A stretch of DNA of 38,271 nucleotides from Emcibacter sp. (GTDB lineage Bacteria > Pseudomonadota > Alphaproteobacteria > Sphingomonadales > Emcibacteraceae), in contig JALSHF010000217.1 in assembly GCA_026982375.1 (NCBI GenBank), positions 1-38,271 on the forward strand, read 5' to 3'. The position numbers and the translations under genes were made by a program. Shown piece by piece: positions 9,643-18,275 of this stretch (within the stretch, counting starts at the first letter, position 1; each line of letters begins with the position of its first letter). Under the pieces are notes generated by a model. The model was not told where the DNA came from and searched no databases. It was given only the letters and a program-made list of their open reading frames with translations.

Positions 9643-10503
9643 TTATTTTCTGTCGAGTCTGTATCGTGCGGCGGGATAGCTGCCCAATATGCGGAATTCA
9701 TTGGTGAAAAACCCTAATTCTTCAAAGGCATGTTTCACCGCATCATCATTGGGATGGCCTTCTATGTCGGCATAAAACTGGGTTGCCACGAAAGCGCCGT
9801 TTATCTGATAGCTTTCCAGTTTGGTCATATTGACGCCGTTGGTGGCAAAGCCGCCCATAACTTTATACAAGGCGGCGGGGACATTACGCACCTGGAAAAC
9901 AAAACTTGTCATTGTCATGCTGTCCGTCGGGATGTTTGACAAAGCTTCGCGCGCAAAAATGACGAAGCGTGTTGTGTTATGGTCGGCGTCCTCAATATCC
10001 CTTTTAAGACTCTGCAATCCATAAATCTCGCCGGCGAGAGAAGAGGCAATGGCCCCGATTGTGGGGTCTTGTAATTCTGAAATCAATCTGGCGGCCCCGG
10101 CCGTATCGGAATAGACATCTGGCTCCAGGCCCCAGTTCAATAGATTTTTTCGGCATTGGCCAAGGGCTTGTTCGTGGCTGCGAACGGTTTTGAGACTGGC
10201 CATGCTCGCGCCGGGCGCAGCGAGAAGATGATGATTAATCCGCTGAAAATACTCGCCAATGATATGCAGGGAAGAATGAGGGATCAAATGATGGATGGCG
10301 GCCACGCGGCCCGCCACAGAATTTTCAATGGGGATCATGGCATATTTTGCCTTGCCCTCCGCCACGGCGGCGAAGACATCCTCGAAAGTATGACAGGGCA
10401 GGGCGGTCATGTCGGGAAATACGTTAAGGCACGCCAGATTGGAATAGGCCCCCGGCTCACCCTGAAAAGCAATATTATTCTCTGGATTTGATGTTTTTGG
10501 CAT
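9643..10503 (-). CDS. pheA: Prephenate dehydratase
   Basis: NIAFQGEPGAYSN, IPIENSVAGRVAAIHHL, SHEQALGQCR, TTRFVIFAR, ACT-domain ESYQINGAFVATQFYADIEGH. Start set at MPKTSNPENN. Confidence 0.94.
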   Translation of the reverse strand: MPKTSNPENNIAFQGEPGAYSNLACLNVFPDMTALPCHTFEDVFAAVAEGKAKYAMIPIENSVAGRVAAIHHLIPHSSLHIIGEYFQRINHHLLAAPGASMASLKTVRSHEQALGQCRKNLLNWGLEPDVYSDTAGAARLISELQDPTIGAIASSLAGEIYGLQSLKRDIEDADHNTTRFVIFAREALSNIPTDSMTMTSFVFQVRNVPAALYKVMGGFATNGVNMTKLESYQINGAFVATQFYADIEGHPNDDAVKHAFEELGFFTNEFRILGSYPAARYRLDRK

Positions 10504-10737
10504 TTTTCTACCTTGTTGAATTTTGAGGCAGTATTTAGAAATGACCATGGACTGTCAAATAATTTCAGGAATAACTTGTCATTTTTACTGCTTAATAGGT
10601 TAACAAGTCTTGTGTCTGTCAAAAAACAATAGTAAACAGATGACTATAAGAGGGTAAGTACAGTTATGTTAGGGATTTTTTAATCTGGATTATTGTACTT
10701 TAGGTAATATTGGACATTTAACCTGCGAGGAAAAACA

Positions 10738-11349
10738 GTGAATTCCTTTGAGCTGAATAAAATTGCATTGGCATTGTTATTAACGGTGCTGGTCATATTT
10801 GGAATTAGTGGCCTGAGTAAGGTCATATTTAAAGAGGAGGTCATGACGTCACATGCCTTTCCCATAGAGGTAGAGGCCGCGGATGAGGCCGTAGCCGCCG
10901 TCGCAGAAGTCGTGGAAGGGCCGTCACTGGCGGAAATTATGGCTGCGGCATCTGTTGAAAAAGGCAAAAAGGTTTTCAAGAAATGCAAGGCTTGTCATAC
11001 AACGGATAATGGCGGCAAGAATTTGGTCGGACCAAACCTGTGGGATATTGTTGGCCATGCCAAAGGTGCAAGGGAAGGCTTTGTCTTTTCCAGCGCGATG
11101 AAGAGCGCAGGCGGCGATTGGACCTATGAGGATTTATACGCCTTTTTGAAGAAACCCTCTGCTTTTGTCCCTAAAACAAAAATGAGCTTCGCCGGACTGA
11201 AGAAATCTTCTGATCGGGCCAATGTCATTGCCTATATGCGGTCTTTAAGTGACGCGCCTGTTGATCTGCCGGTTGTGGCAGCCGAAGAAATTTTGCCAGA
11301 AGAAACTGAGGTGGCTCCTGAAGCAGCGGCAGAGCTGCCGCAAGAGTGA
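10738..11349 (+). CDS. Membrane-anchored class I cytochrome c (CycM/c552-like)
   Basis: N-terminal TM ALALLLTVLVIFGISGL, CKACH haem motif, GPNLWDIVG, distal TKMSFAG ligand; GTG start. Confidence 0.9.
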   Translation: MNSFELNKIALALLLTVLVIFGISGLSKVIFKEEVMTSHAFPIEVEAADEAVAAVAEVVEGPSLAEIMAAASVEKGKKVFKKCKACHTTDNGGKNLVGPNLWDIVGHAKGAREGFVFSSAMKSAGGDWTYEDLYAFLKKPSAFVPKTKMSFAGLKKSSDRANVIAYMRSLSDAPVDLPVVAAEEILPEETEVAPEAAAELPQE

Positions 11350-11369
11350 TTTTGCTTCCTGAACAGACG

Positions 11370-11403
11370 AAAAAAGCTGCCTGGAATTCAGGTGGCTTTT
11401 TTT
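11370..11403. terminator. Bidirectional rho-independent terminator between the cytochrome c and convergent NlpC/P60 genes
   Basis: AAAAAAGCTGCCTG-gaatt-CAGGTGGCTTTTTTT; stem forms with G-U wobbles. Confidence 0.85.
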
Positions 11404-11412
11404 ATTTCTACT

Positions 11413-12270
11413 TTATATCTCTAGGCGTTTGATGAAGCGTAAAGGCGGTTCGTCAGTTTGAAAGCTGATGATGTCGATCACGTCCCTCAAGGGATCAATG
11501 CTCACCCGCATATGATGGGCATTGGCATGCAGAAGATGCATGTCATCCAACATGAAGCCAACATGACCGGGGAAAAAAGCAATATCCCCATTTTGGGGAA
11601 TATCGTCATCTGATAATGGCGTGCCGATCATTTCTGCCTGAAGGTCGCTGTCGCGCGGGGCTGAGATGCCGGCGGCCGACAGAGCCAGTTGAATAAGGCC
11701 GGAACAATCAATACCCATGCTGCTTTTCCCGCCCCAAAGATAGGGCGAGTAAAGGAATTTCAGGGCTTCTGATACGGGGTCAGTGCCAGAAATATTGCTG
11801 ATATGTGTGGCATAGATCCAATTGTTATCCACCAGTTGAACAAAACCATTCTTTGGCACATCGTTGATGACAGACACATCGGACATCATGAAAATTTTAC
11901 CAATGGGCGGTGATTTGGGGTCTGGCTCCGGGAAAATATAGGTGCACAGGCTCGTCACATGGTGGGTTGTGGGAAAAATATCCGGACTTAACGCGTCAAC
12001 GCGGCAATATCCAACATATTTGTCGCGACTTGCCTGACCCCATGCCCAGCCATCCAGAATCTCATAAACCGTGAAATGCTCGCCGTAAAGAAGCTGGGTA
12101 TTTGTGTTTGATTTTATATCAGGGCGGTTATGAAGATTGGTCAGGCCGTGAACCAGTTGGTAATCATTGCCGCTGCAGAATTTCTCGGCCGTAACCTTTC
12201 CTTCGAGAGAACGTGCAGCCAGATCACCCCGCGCGGGCGTAATCCTTGGATCCAGTACAAGGTCAGACAT
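11413..12270 (-). CDS. NlpC/P60 (C40) family peptidase with N-terminal SH3-like region
   Basis: PYLWGGKSSMGIDCSGLIQLAL catalytic Cys motif, GDIAFFPGHVGFMLDDMHLLHANA His motif. Confidence 0.9.
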   Translation of the reverse strand: MSDLVLDPRITPARGDLAARSLEGKVTAEKFCSGNDYQLVHGLTNLHNRPDIKSNTNTQLLYGEHFTVYEILDGWAWGQASRDKYVGYCRVDALSPDIFPTTHHVTSLCTYIFPEPDPKSPPIGKIFMMSDVSVINDVPKNGFVQLVDNNWIYATHISNISGTDPVSEALKFLYSPYLWGGKSSMGIDCSGLIQLALSAAGISAPRDSDLQAEMIGTPLSDDDIPQNGDIAFFPGHVGFMLDDMHLLHANAHHMRVSIDPLRDVIDIISFQTDEPPLRFIKRLEI

Positions 12271-12337
12271 TATTATTCCCTCATTATTTTTTCTATAGCA
12301 TTCTTAATATGGGCCATGTGATATTTTAGGCAATATT

Positions 12338-12688
12338 TTATTCGTTGGTTTGTTTGTTGGCCTTTTCCATTGTTTCGGCAAAATCGGTTAAAAATACCGC
12401 CCCTTTTACCGTACGCTGAATGAGAACATTTCTTTTGTCTGTTTCATCCCTTGCGCGTTTGGCAAACCCTAAAATACTCAAAGAATCAATGGCTCTGGTA
12501 ATGACGGGTTTGGAGACATCCAGTGATTTGGCAAGCCCCCGAACCGTATGCGGCCCGTTTTCCAGATATATTCTCAGCAAAAGGGCCAGCTGACGCGAGG
12601 TCAGGTCAGGCCCTTTGGATTTAACCGTATCTGTCAAGGTCTGCAGCCATAGCCTTAACCCTTTGTGCCCGCCTAAATCAATATTCAT
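12338..12688 (-). CDS. MarR-family winged-helix transcriptional regulator
   Basis: TSRQLALLLRIYLENGPHTVRGLAKSLDVSKPVITRAIDSLSILGFAKRARDETDKRNVLI. Confidence 0.85.
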   Translation of the reverse strand: MNIDLGGHKGLRLWLQTLTDTVKSKGPDLTSRQLALLLRIYLENGPHTVRGLAKSLDVSKPVITRAIDSLSILGFAKRARDETDKRNVLIQRTVKGAVFLTDFAETMEKANKQTNE

Positions 12689-12760
12689 CCGTTAATCCAC
12701 AGTCCTTTTATTTTTCAAATATTGCCTGTATATAATATTTTCTGCAACTTGTTTTAACCA

Positions 12761-14152
12761 TCACTTGCAAAAGCTGTTCTTTAAATATGAATAGACAGTT
12801 CTCAGGCCCATGGCTTCGCCGCCCTGCGGGCGTCCCGGTTGCGCGCTGGCATTCCAGGAGAAGACATCGAAATGAACCCATTTTTCAGGTTTGGACACAA
12901 AATGCTTTAGAAATAATGCCGCCATAATTGCGCCGCCGAATGGGCTTGACCCCATATTGCTTATATCTGCGCAGTTTGATTTAAGGTCAGGGGCATAGGG
13001 GGCATAGAGCGGCATACGCCATATCGGGTCATTTTCCTCAGCGGAATATTGTGCCAGATCGTGGGCAAGCTCATCGCCGTCCGTGAAAAAAGGAACAATG
13101 GCGGGGCCCATGGCCACCCGCGCCGCGCCGGTCAGGGTGGCAAAATCCAGTATGAGATCAGGATTGTCTTTGGATGCCAGAGCCAAGGCATCGCATAGAA
13201 TCAGGCGGCCTTCTGCGTCGGTATTATCCACTTCGACTGTGGTGCCTTTATAGGTTTTGATAATATCGCCGGGCCTGAAGGCGTCGCTGGAAATATTATT
13301 CTCCACTGCTGGTATCAGGAGGCGCAAACGCACATCAAGGCCGGTTTCCATTATCATTTGCGCAAGCCCCAAGGTGTGGGCCGCGCCGCCCATATCCTTT
13401 TTCATATGCCGCATACCGGAAGACGGCTTTAAATCCAGACCGCCGGTGTCAAAACAGACGCCCTTGCCGACCAGGGTTAATTTGGGCGCAGTCTTTCTGC
13501 CCCAGCTCATATCCAGCAGGCGCGGCGTGTTGGCGGCGGCCCGCCCCACAGCGTGAATAGTGTTATAGCCTTTAAGCAGCAAGTCATCACCGACGGTTTC
13601 CGTAAAATCGGCGTCATATTTATCCGCCATATCTTTCATGACGGTTGACAGGTGGCTCGGCCCCATATCACAGGTGGGGGTATTGACCAGATTGCGTACC
13701 AGCGTAATGGCGCTGACCGTGGCGTTGATTTCATTAAGGTCATCGTCATTTTTCAGAACCAAAGTGGCTTTGCGGCTATTTTTCTTGCCCAGATAGTGAT
13801 CAAATTTATATTGTGCCAGCGCCCAGCCAATGGCCGGATGTTTTGGATCATTTTCACTTTCAAGGCGGTATTTGCCTTCGGGCAGACTGGTGGCCAAGGG
13901 GGCAAGGCACCAAAGATCTGGCGTTTCATTATTTTCCGGATCATCACCAAATCCGATAGCTATCGCAGCTAATTCACCGGATGCGCCCACAAGCTTAAGG
14001 ATTTCCCCTTTGTCCGCCTTAAAGCCATTATCCTTTGCCCATCTGGCCTGCATTGGCGGCAGAGACTTGAGCCAGGTTTCAAGGCTTGCCGCGGATATGA
14101 TATATATGGGGATTGCCGTATCATAATTTTTAATTGTCAGATATTCACTCAT
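12761..14152 (-). CDS. Leucyl aminopeptidase family protein (M17)
   Basis: LVGKGVCFDTGGLDLKPSSGMRHMKKDMGGAAH and NTDAEGRLILCDAL motifs; start set at MSEYLTIKNYD. Confidence 0.93.
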   Translation of the reverse strand: MSEYLTIKNYDTAIPIYIISAASLETWLKSLPPMQARWAKDNGFKADKGEILKLVGASGELAAIAIGFGDDPENNETPDLWCLAPLATSLPEGKYRLESENDPKHPAIGWALAQYKFDHYLGKKNSRKATLVLKNDDDLNEINATVSAITLVRNLVNTPTCDMGPSHLSTVMKDMADKYDADFTETVGDDLLLKGYNTIHAVGRAAANTPRLLDMSWGRKTAPKLTLVGKGVCFDTGGLDLKPSSGMRHMKKDMGGAAHTLGLAQMIMETGLDVRLRLLIPAVENNISSDAFRPGDIIKTYKGTTVEVDNTDAEGRLILCDALALASKDNPDLILDFATLTGAARVAMGPAIVPFFTDGDELAHDLAQYSAEENDPIWRMPLYAPYAPDLKSNCADISNMGSSPFGGAIMAALFLKHFVSKPEKWVHFDVFSWNASAQPGRPQGGEAMGLRTVYSYLKNSFCK

Positions 14153-14165
14153 TAACAAATGCCCA

Positions 14166-14864
14166 TCACAAATCGCAGCTTTGAACAGTGATGTCCGCAA
14201 ATGACCGTCGTTCCGAGATAATCGTGAAACGATATTCTTTGTCCTGAACAACGACCGTATGATAAAGCGGCAACGGGCCGCTTGCTTCCTGTGTCTCACC
14301 GCCCGGCAAGGTAAAGCTTGCCGTTACGGGCTTTAAAGGATCAAACCATGCTTCCGGATTGCCGTCCTCATTAACGGTCGGGCTGCCCTTCGCCGTGATG
14401 GTGATCAGGCCGCGATAAAAACTGATGCTGCCATTTTTGGCTTGTGATACGGGCGTATGAATGACAATTCTTTTTGCCAGCGCCGCTTCAGTACATTTGG
14501 CATCTTTCGACATGCCGGCAATCAGGCTGTTCATTCTTTGCGGACTTATGCCATCCGACACCTTTTGGTTAATGGTCAGCAGAAGATTCTGGATGGCCTC
14601 ACTGGGTAAAAGCTTTTGCATTTTATTCAAGGCGGCTTCCGTATTGCCAAGCTCAATGCGCAAATTCTCCAGATCGGCGGTTTGCTGGTCGAATTTTTCA
14701 CTATTATAGGCCATATTGCGCAGGGCTATTTTCTGTCCTGTGTCAAAGGCGAAATAGCTGCTGCCGATGAGAATGGAAAGAATAATAATGAATTTGAAAA
14801 ACGTCCAAAATCTCTGACTGCGGCGTTTCTGGAGTTCTTTTCTATGGGCTAGGCCGAGTGACAT
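14166..14864 (-). CDS. Uncharacterised single-pass membrane protein with periplasmic coiled coil
   Basis: Basic N-terminus, TM FFKFIIILSILIGSSYFAF, coiled coil, C-terminal beta-rich segment; family not recognised. Confidence 0.7.
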   Translation of the reverse strand: MSLGLAHRKELQKRRSQRFWTFFKFIIILSILIGSSYFAFDTGQKIALRNMAYNSEKFDQQTADLENLRIELGNTEAALNKMQKLLPSEAIQNLLLTINQKVSDGISPQRMNSLIAGMSKDAKCTEAALAKRIVIHTPVSQAKNGSISFYRGLITITAKGSPTVNEDGNPEAWFDPLKPVTASFTLPGGETQEASGPLPLYHTVVVQDKEYRFTIISERRSFADITVQSCDL

Positions 14865-14992
14865 ATGATACAAACTTCCCACTGGTTGAATTTAACAAAC
14901 GGACTTTAAACCAGAACAATCTATTTCTCAATAGATTGGTTCTTTTTTGTTTGGCTTTCCAAGCTATTAACAGCAGGGCTGTGGTTATCAAT

Positions 14993-16288
14993 TCAGATAT
15001 TCAAGGCCTGATCCAGATCGGTGATGATGTCTTTGATGTCTTCGATGCCGACGGACAGGCGGATGACGTCGGGGCCGGCCCCGGCGGCGATCTGTCCGGC
15101 CTCATCCAGTTGCCGGTGCGTGGTGGACGCGGGGTGAATGATCAGGCTGCGGGTATCGCCAATATTGGCCAGATGCTTGAATAATTTTACGCCTTCGACC
15201 ATTTTAATTCCGGCATCATAACCACCTGTCAGGCCGAAGGTCATCACAGCCCCGCCGCCTGCCGGCATGTATTTCTGTTGCAGGGCATGATAATCATCAC
15301 CCTCCAGTCCGGCGTAGGATACCCATGATACTTTGTTATGCCTTTGCAGAAACTGTGCGATATTGAGCGCATTGTCACAATGGCGCTGCATGCGCAGGGG
15401 CAAGGTTTCGATACCATTGAGGATATAAAAGGCATTTTGCGGCGACAGACATTGGCCAATATCGCGCAGGCTCAAGACCCGGCAGGCAATGGCAAAGGCG
15501 ATATTGCCCATGGCGGCTCCGAAGACATCACCAATGACCATGCCGTGATAGCTGTTGCAGGGCGCGCTCAGGGTTTTATATTTGTCACGTGATTCAGGGG
15601 CCATCCAGTCGAATTTTCCGCTGTCGACAATGACGCCGCCAATGCTGTTGCCTTGCCCGCCGAGGAATTTGGTCAGGCTGTGAACCACAATATCCGCGCC
15701 ATGCTCGATAGGGCGGCATAAATAGGGGCTGGCCAGCGTATTATCGACAATCAGGACAATGCCGGCCGCATGGGCAACCTCGGCAATGGCGGCAATATCC
15801 GTGACCACGCCGCCCGGATTGGCGAGGCTCTCTATGAAGATGGCTTTCACCCTATCATTCATGGCGGCTTTAAAGCTTGCCGCTGTGGGGTCAACAAAAG
15901 TCGTTTTCCAACCGAATTTTTTAAAACTTTCCCCCAGTTGATTGACCGAACCACCATAAAGCTTGTTGGCGGCGAGGATTTCATCGCCCGGCTCCAGCAA
16001 GGTATGGAATACTGTAAATTGCGCCGCATGACCGCTGGAGACCGCCAGTGCCGCCGTGCCGCCTTCGAGGGCCGCAACACGATTTTCCAAAACCGCCACT
16101 GTCGGGTTGGTGAGTCGGCTGTATATATTGCCAAATTCCGTAAGATTAAACAGATTGGCCGCCTGCTGCGCCGTGGTGAACTCGTAGGAGGCGGTCTGAT
16201 AAATCGGTGTCGCGCAAGCGCCCGTGGCAGGGTCGGCTTGTTGTCCGGCATGTATGGCTAATGTTGAAAAGCTATAGTTTTCAGTCAT
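14993..16288 (-). CDS. metY: O-acetylhomoserine sulfhydrylase / aminocarboxypropyltransferase
   Basis: FSTLAIHAGQQADPATGACATPIYQTASYEF, YSRLTNPTVAVLENRVAALEGG, PLP-lysine VVHSLTKFLGGQG. Confidence 0.93.
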   Translation of the reverse strand: MTENYSFSTLAIHAGQQADPATGACATPIYQTASYEFTTAQQAANLFNLTEFGNIYSRLTNPTVAVLENRVAALEGGTAALAVSSGHAAQFTVFHTLLEPGDEILAANKLYGGSVNQLGESFKKFGWKTTFVDPTAASFKAAMNDRVKAIFIESLANPGGVVTDIAAIAEVAHAAGIVLIVDNTLASPYLCRPIEHGADIVVHSLTKFLGGQGNSIGGVIVDSGKFDWMAPESRDKYKTLSAPCNSYHGMVIGDVFGAAMGNIAFAIACRVLSLRDIGQCLSPQNAFYILNGIETLPLRMQRHCDNALNIAQFLQRHNKVSWVSYAGLEGDDYHALQQKYMPAGGGAVMTFGLTGGYDAGIKMVEGVKLFKHLANIGDTRSLIIHPASTTHRQLDEAGQIAAGAGPDVIRLSVGIEDIKDIITDLDQALNI

Positions 16289-16411
16289 TTATCTCGTGTC
16301 CTTATGTTGTGGCTATTTTAAAGGGCGTAAAAGCATGTATTTAAAGTGGCTTAGAAAGTGGTATCATGGTACCATGGTTGTAACTATATGAATTTATAAC
16401 AATATTTCCCG

Positions 16412-16439
16412 TTGACATTCAAGAAATTACTGGCATATT
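16412..16439 (+). promoter_or_regulatory. Putative sigma-70-type promoter for rplM-rpsI
   Basis: TTGACA, 16-nt spacer, CATATT (4/6 match to TATAAT), upstream of rplM. Confidence 0.6.
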
Positions 16440-16502
16440 GCGCAAGTTTTATGGCGCGATGTTATTTTTAATTCGCGCTGAATTTGATTTAAGGAAAATG
16501 AG

Positions 16503-16970
16503 ATGAAAACCTACTCTGCGACGCCAGCAGATATTGAGAAAAAATGGTTCGTCATTGACGCCGAGGGAATTATTCTTGGTCGTATGGCAGCTATCATTGC
16601 TACTCGTCTGCGCGGCAAACACAAGCCTACATTTACGCCTCACATGGATGATGGCGATAATATCATTGTTATCAATGCTGAAAAAGTCAAGCTTTCCGGC
16701 AAGAAAATGGATGACAAGATTTATTATTGGCATACGGGTCATCCCGGCGGGATCAAACAGCGCACGCCGCGTGATATCCTCGAAGGCGATCATGCGGAAC
16801 GTGTGGTTGTTCAGGCTGTGAAACGGATGCTGCCAAGCGGGCCTCTCGGCAGTGAGCAGATGAAGAATTTGCGGGTTTTTGTCGGGCCGGAACATACACA
16901 TGCCGCCCAGAACCCAGAGGTTATTGATGTGGCAGCAATGAATATCAAGAATACAAGGAGCAGGGCATAA
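16503..16970 (+). CDS. rplM: 50S ribosomal protein L13
   Basis: [52 protein letters not shown]. Confidence 0.98.
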   Translation: MKTYSATPADIEKKWFVIDAEGIILGRMAAIIATRLRGKHKPTFTPHMDDGDNIIVINAEKVKLSGKKMDDKIYYWHTGHPGGIKQRTPRDILEGDHAERVVVQAVKRMLPSGPLGSEQMKNLRVFVGPEHTHAAQNPEVIDVAAMNIKNTRSRA

Positions 16971-17479
16971 TGGCTGAAGAAAAGAAAACGCTGGAAGATC
17001 TGAAGGATATTACTTCAGAAGTCAAGGCCAAGGCTGTTGCGGCTCAGGAAACCGATGGTGAGACTGTCGCTGTTGAGCCAAAAATCGACGCGCAAGGCCG
17101 CTCATATGCAACGGGCAAGCGTAAAGATGCGGTTGCCCGCGTCTGGATCAAGCCGGGTAAAGGCCTGATCACGATCAATGGCCGGGACCAAAAAATTTAC
17201 TTTGCCCGTCCAACGCTGCGCATGGTTGTTAATCAGCCTTTCGGCGTGACATCCCGCGTGGGCCAGTTTGATGTGATTGCAACGGTTAAGGGCGGCGGCC
17301 TGTCCGGTCAGGCCGGGGCGGTACGTCATGGCATTTCAAAGGCATTGACATATTACGAACCTGATTTGCGTCCGGCCTTGAAAGCCAATGGCTTCATGAC
17401 CCGCGATGCTCGCGTAGTTGAACGTAAAAAATACGGCAAAGCCAAAGCCCGCAAGAGCTTCCAGTTCTCCAAACGTTAA
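16970..17479 (+). CDS. rpsI: 30S ribosomal protein S9 with N-terminal extension
   Basis: [20 protein letters not shown] ... [22 protein letters not shown] overlap with rplM. Confidence 0.98.
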   Translation: MAEEKKTLEDLKDITSEVKAKAVAAQETDGETVAVEPKIDAQGRSYATGKRKDAVARVWIKPGKGLITINGRDQKIYFARPTLRMVVNQPFGVTSRVGQFDVIATVKGGGLSGQAGAVRHGISKALTYYEPDLRPALKANGFMTRDARVVERKKYGKAKARKSFQFSKR

Positions 17480-17508
17480 GACAGAAACGCGAAATTACTC
17501 AATTAAAC

Positions 17509-17539
17509 AAAAGGCTTGCATATTATGCAGGCCTTTTTT
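17509..17539 (+). terminator. Rho-independent terminator of rplM-rpsI
   Basis: AAAAGGCTTGCAT-att-ATGCAGGCCTTTTTT. Confidence 0.85.
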
Positions 17540-17674
17540 GCATTCTGAAAACATTCAAAAAATGGTGTATTCCCTAACATACCCGGTTCTGATTATAATG
17601 AGTCAACCAAACACCAATATTCTGCCAGTCCTGATACATTGGCCTGTTTTCTGGGCGCATCCCTCATTGACAGA

Positions 17675-18082
17675 TTAGACTTTCAGGAGGGCTTTAAAAG
17701 TTTCATCAATAGTGTTCAGGGTTTTGAGATTAGCTTTATAGGCCTGGCTGGCTTTGATGAGCTCTGCAATTTCTGTGGGAAATGATACATTGGGAACATT
17801 AACAAGGCCGCCTTCTCCGGCAAATGAGGAAGAGGGGTCATATACAGACAGGCTCGCAGGGGAAACCGGTATGGTCGTGGCTCGCGTTCCGCCCGTGGGA
17901 AGCGACGTCTGTTCAACGCGCTGGGGCGTGTAACCCGCTTTGAAAGCCTGCCCGGCAACGGTAGCTCCCTGACTTTGTGGGGAAGACTTGACCTGTGAAT
18001 TGACAATGTTGTTTGCCGCCGCATTAAGGCGGCTGCTTGATGCTATTAATCCTGAAACACTGGTCTGTATTGCCTTAAACAT
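17675..18082 (-). CDS. FlgC-like flagellar basal-body rod domain protein
   Basis: SGLIASSSRLNAAANNIVNSQV (rod N-terminal motif) and FPTEIAELIKASQAYKANLKTLNTIDETFKALLKV (rod C-terminal motif). Confidence 0.8.
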   Translation of the reverse strand: MFKAIQTSVSGLIASSSRLNAAANNIVNSQVKSSPQSQGATVAGQAFKAGYTPQRVEQTSLPTGGTRATTIPVSPASLSVYDPSSSFAGEGGLVNVPNVSFPTEIAELIKASQAYKANLKTLNTIDETFKALLKV

Positions 18083-18275
18083 TTTGTTCTTCTTCAGCTT
18101 CTCCGCTCCCCTTGATTTTCTTAAAGGGAGGACATTTCTGCGGTATCGTCATCTATTCAAGGGAAAGGATATTTCCAATGGATAGATAGCGCGATTCTGG
18201 TAACTTTACCGGGGGAGTTCTAAAATTATCTTAATAAAAGATAAATTTTTCATTGTTCATGAAATGCGCTTGCTT

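Noticed and set aside
16289-16410. SAM-II or SAM/SAH riboswitch upstream of metY
   Set aside because: I looked for the conserved pseudoknot sequences on the minus strand and found no convincing match. A covariance-model scan would be needed to exclude it.
18226-18244. TTATCTT-aataa-AAGATAA hairpin downstream of mfd
   Set aside because: Low-GC stem with a short T-run; may be a weak terminator but not supported enough to list.
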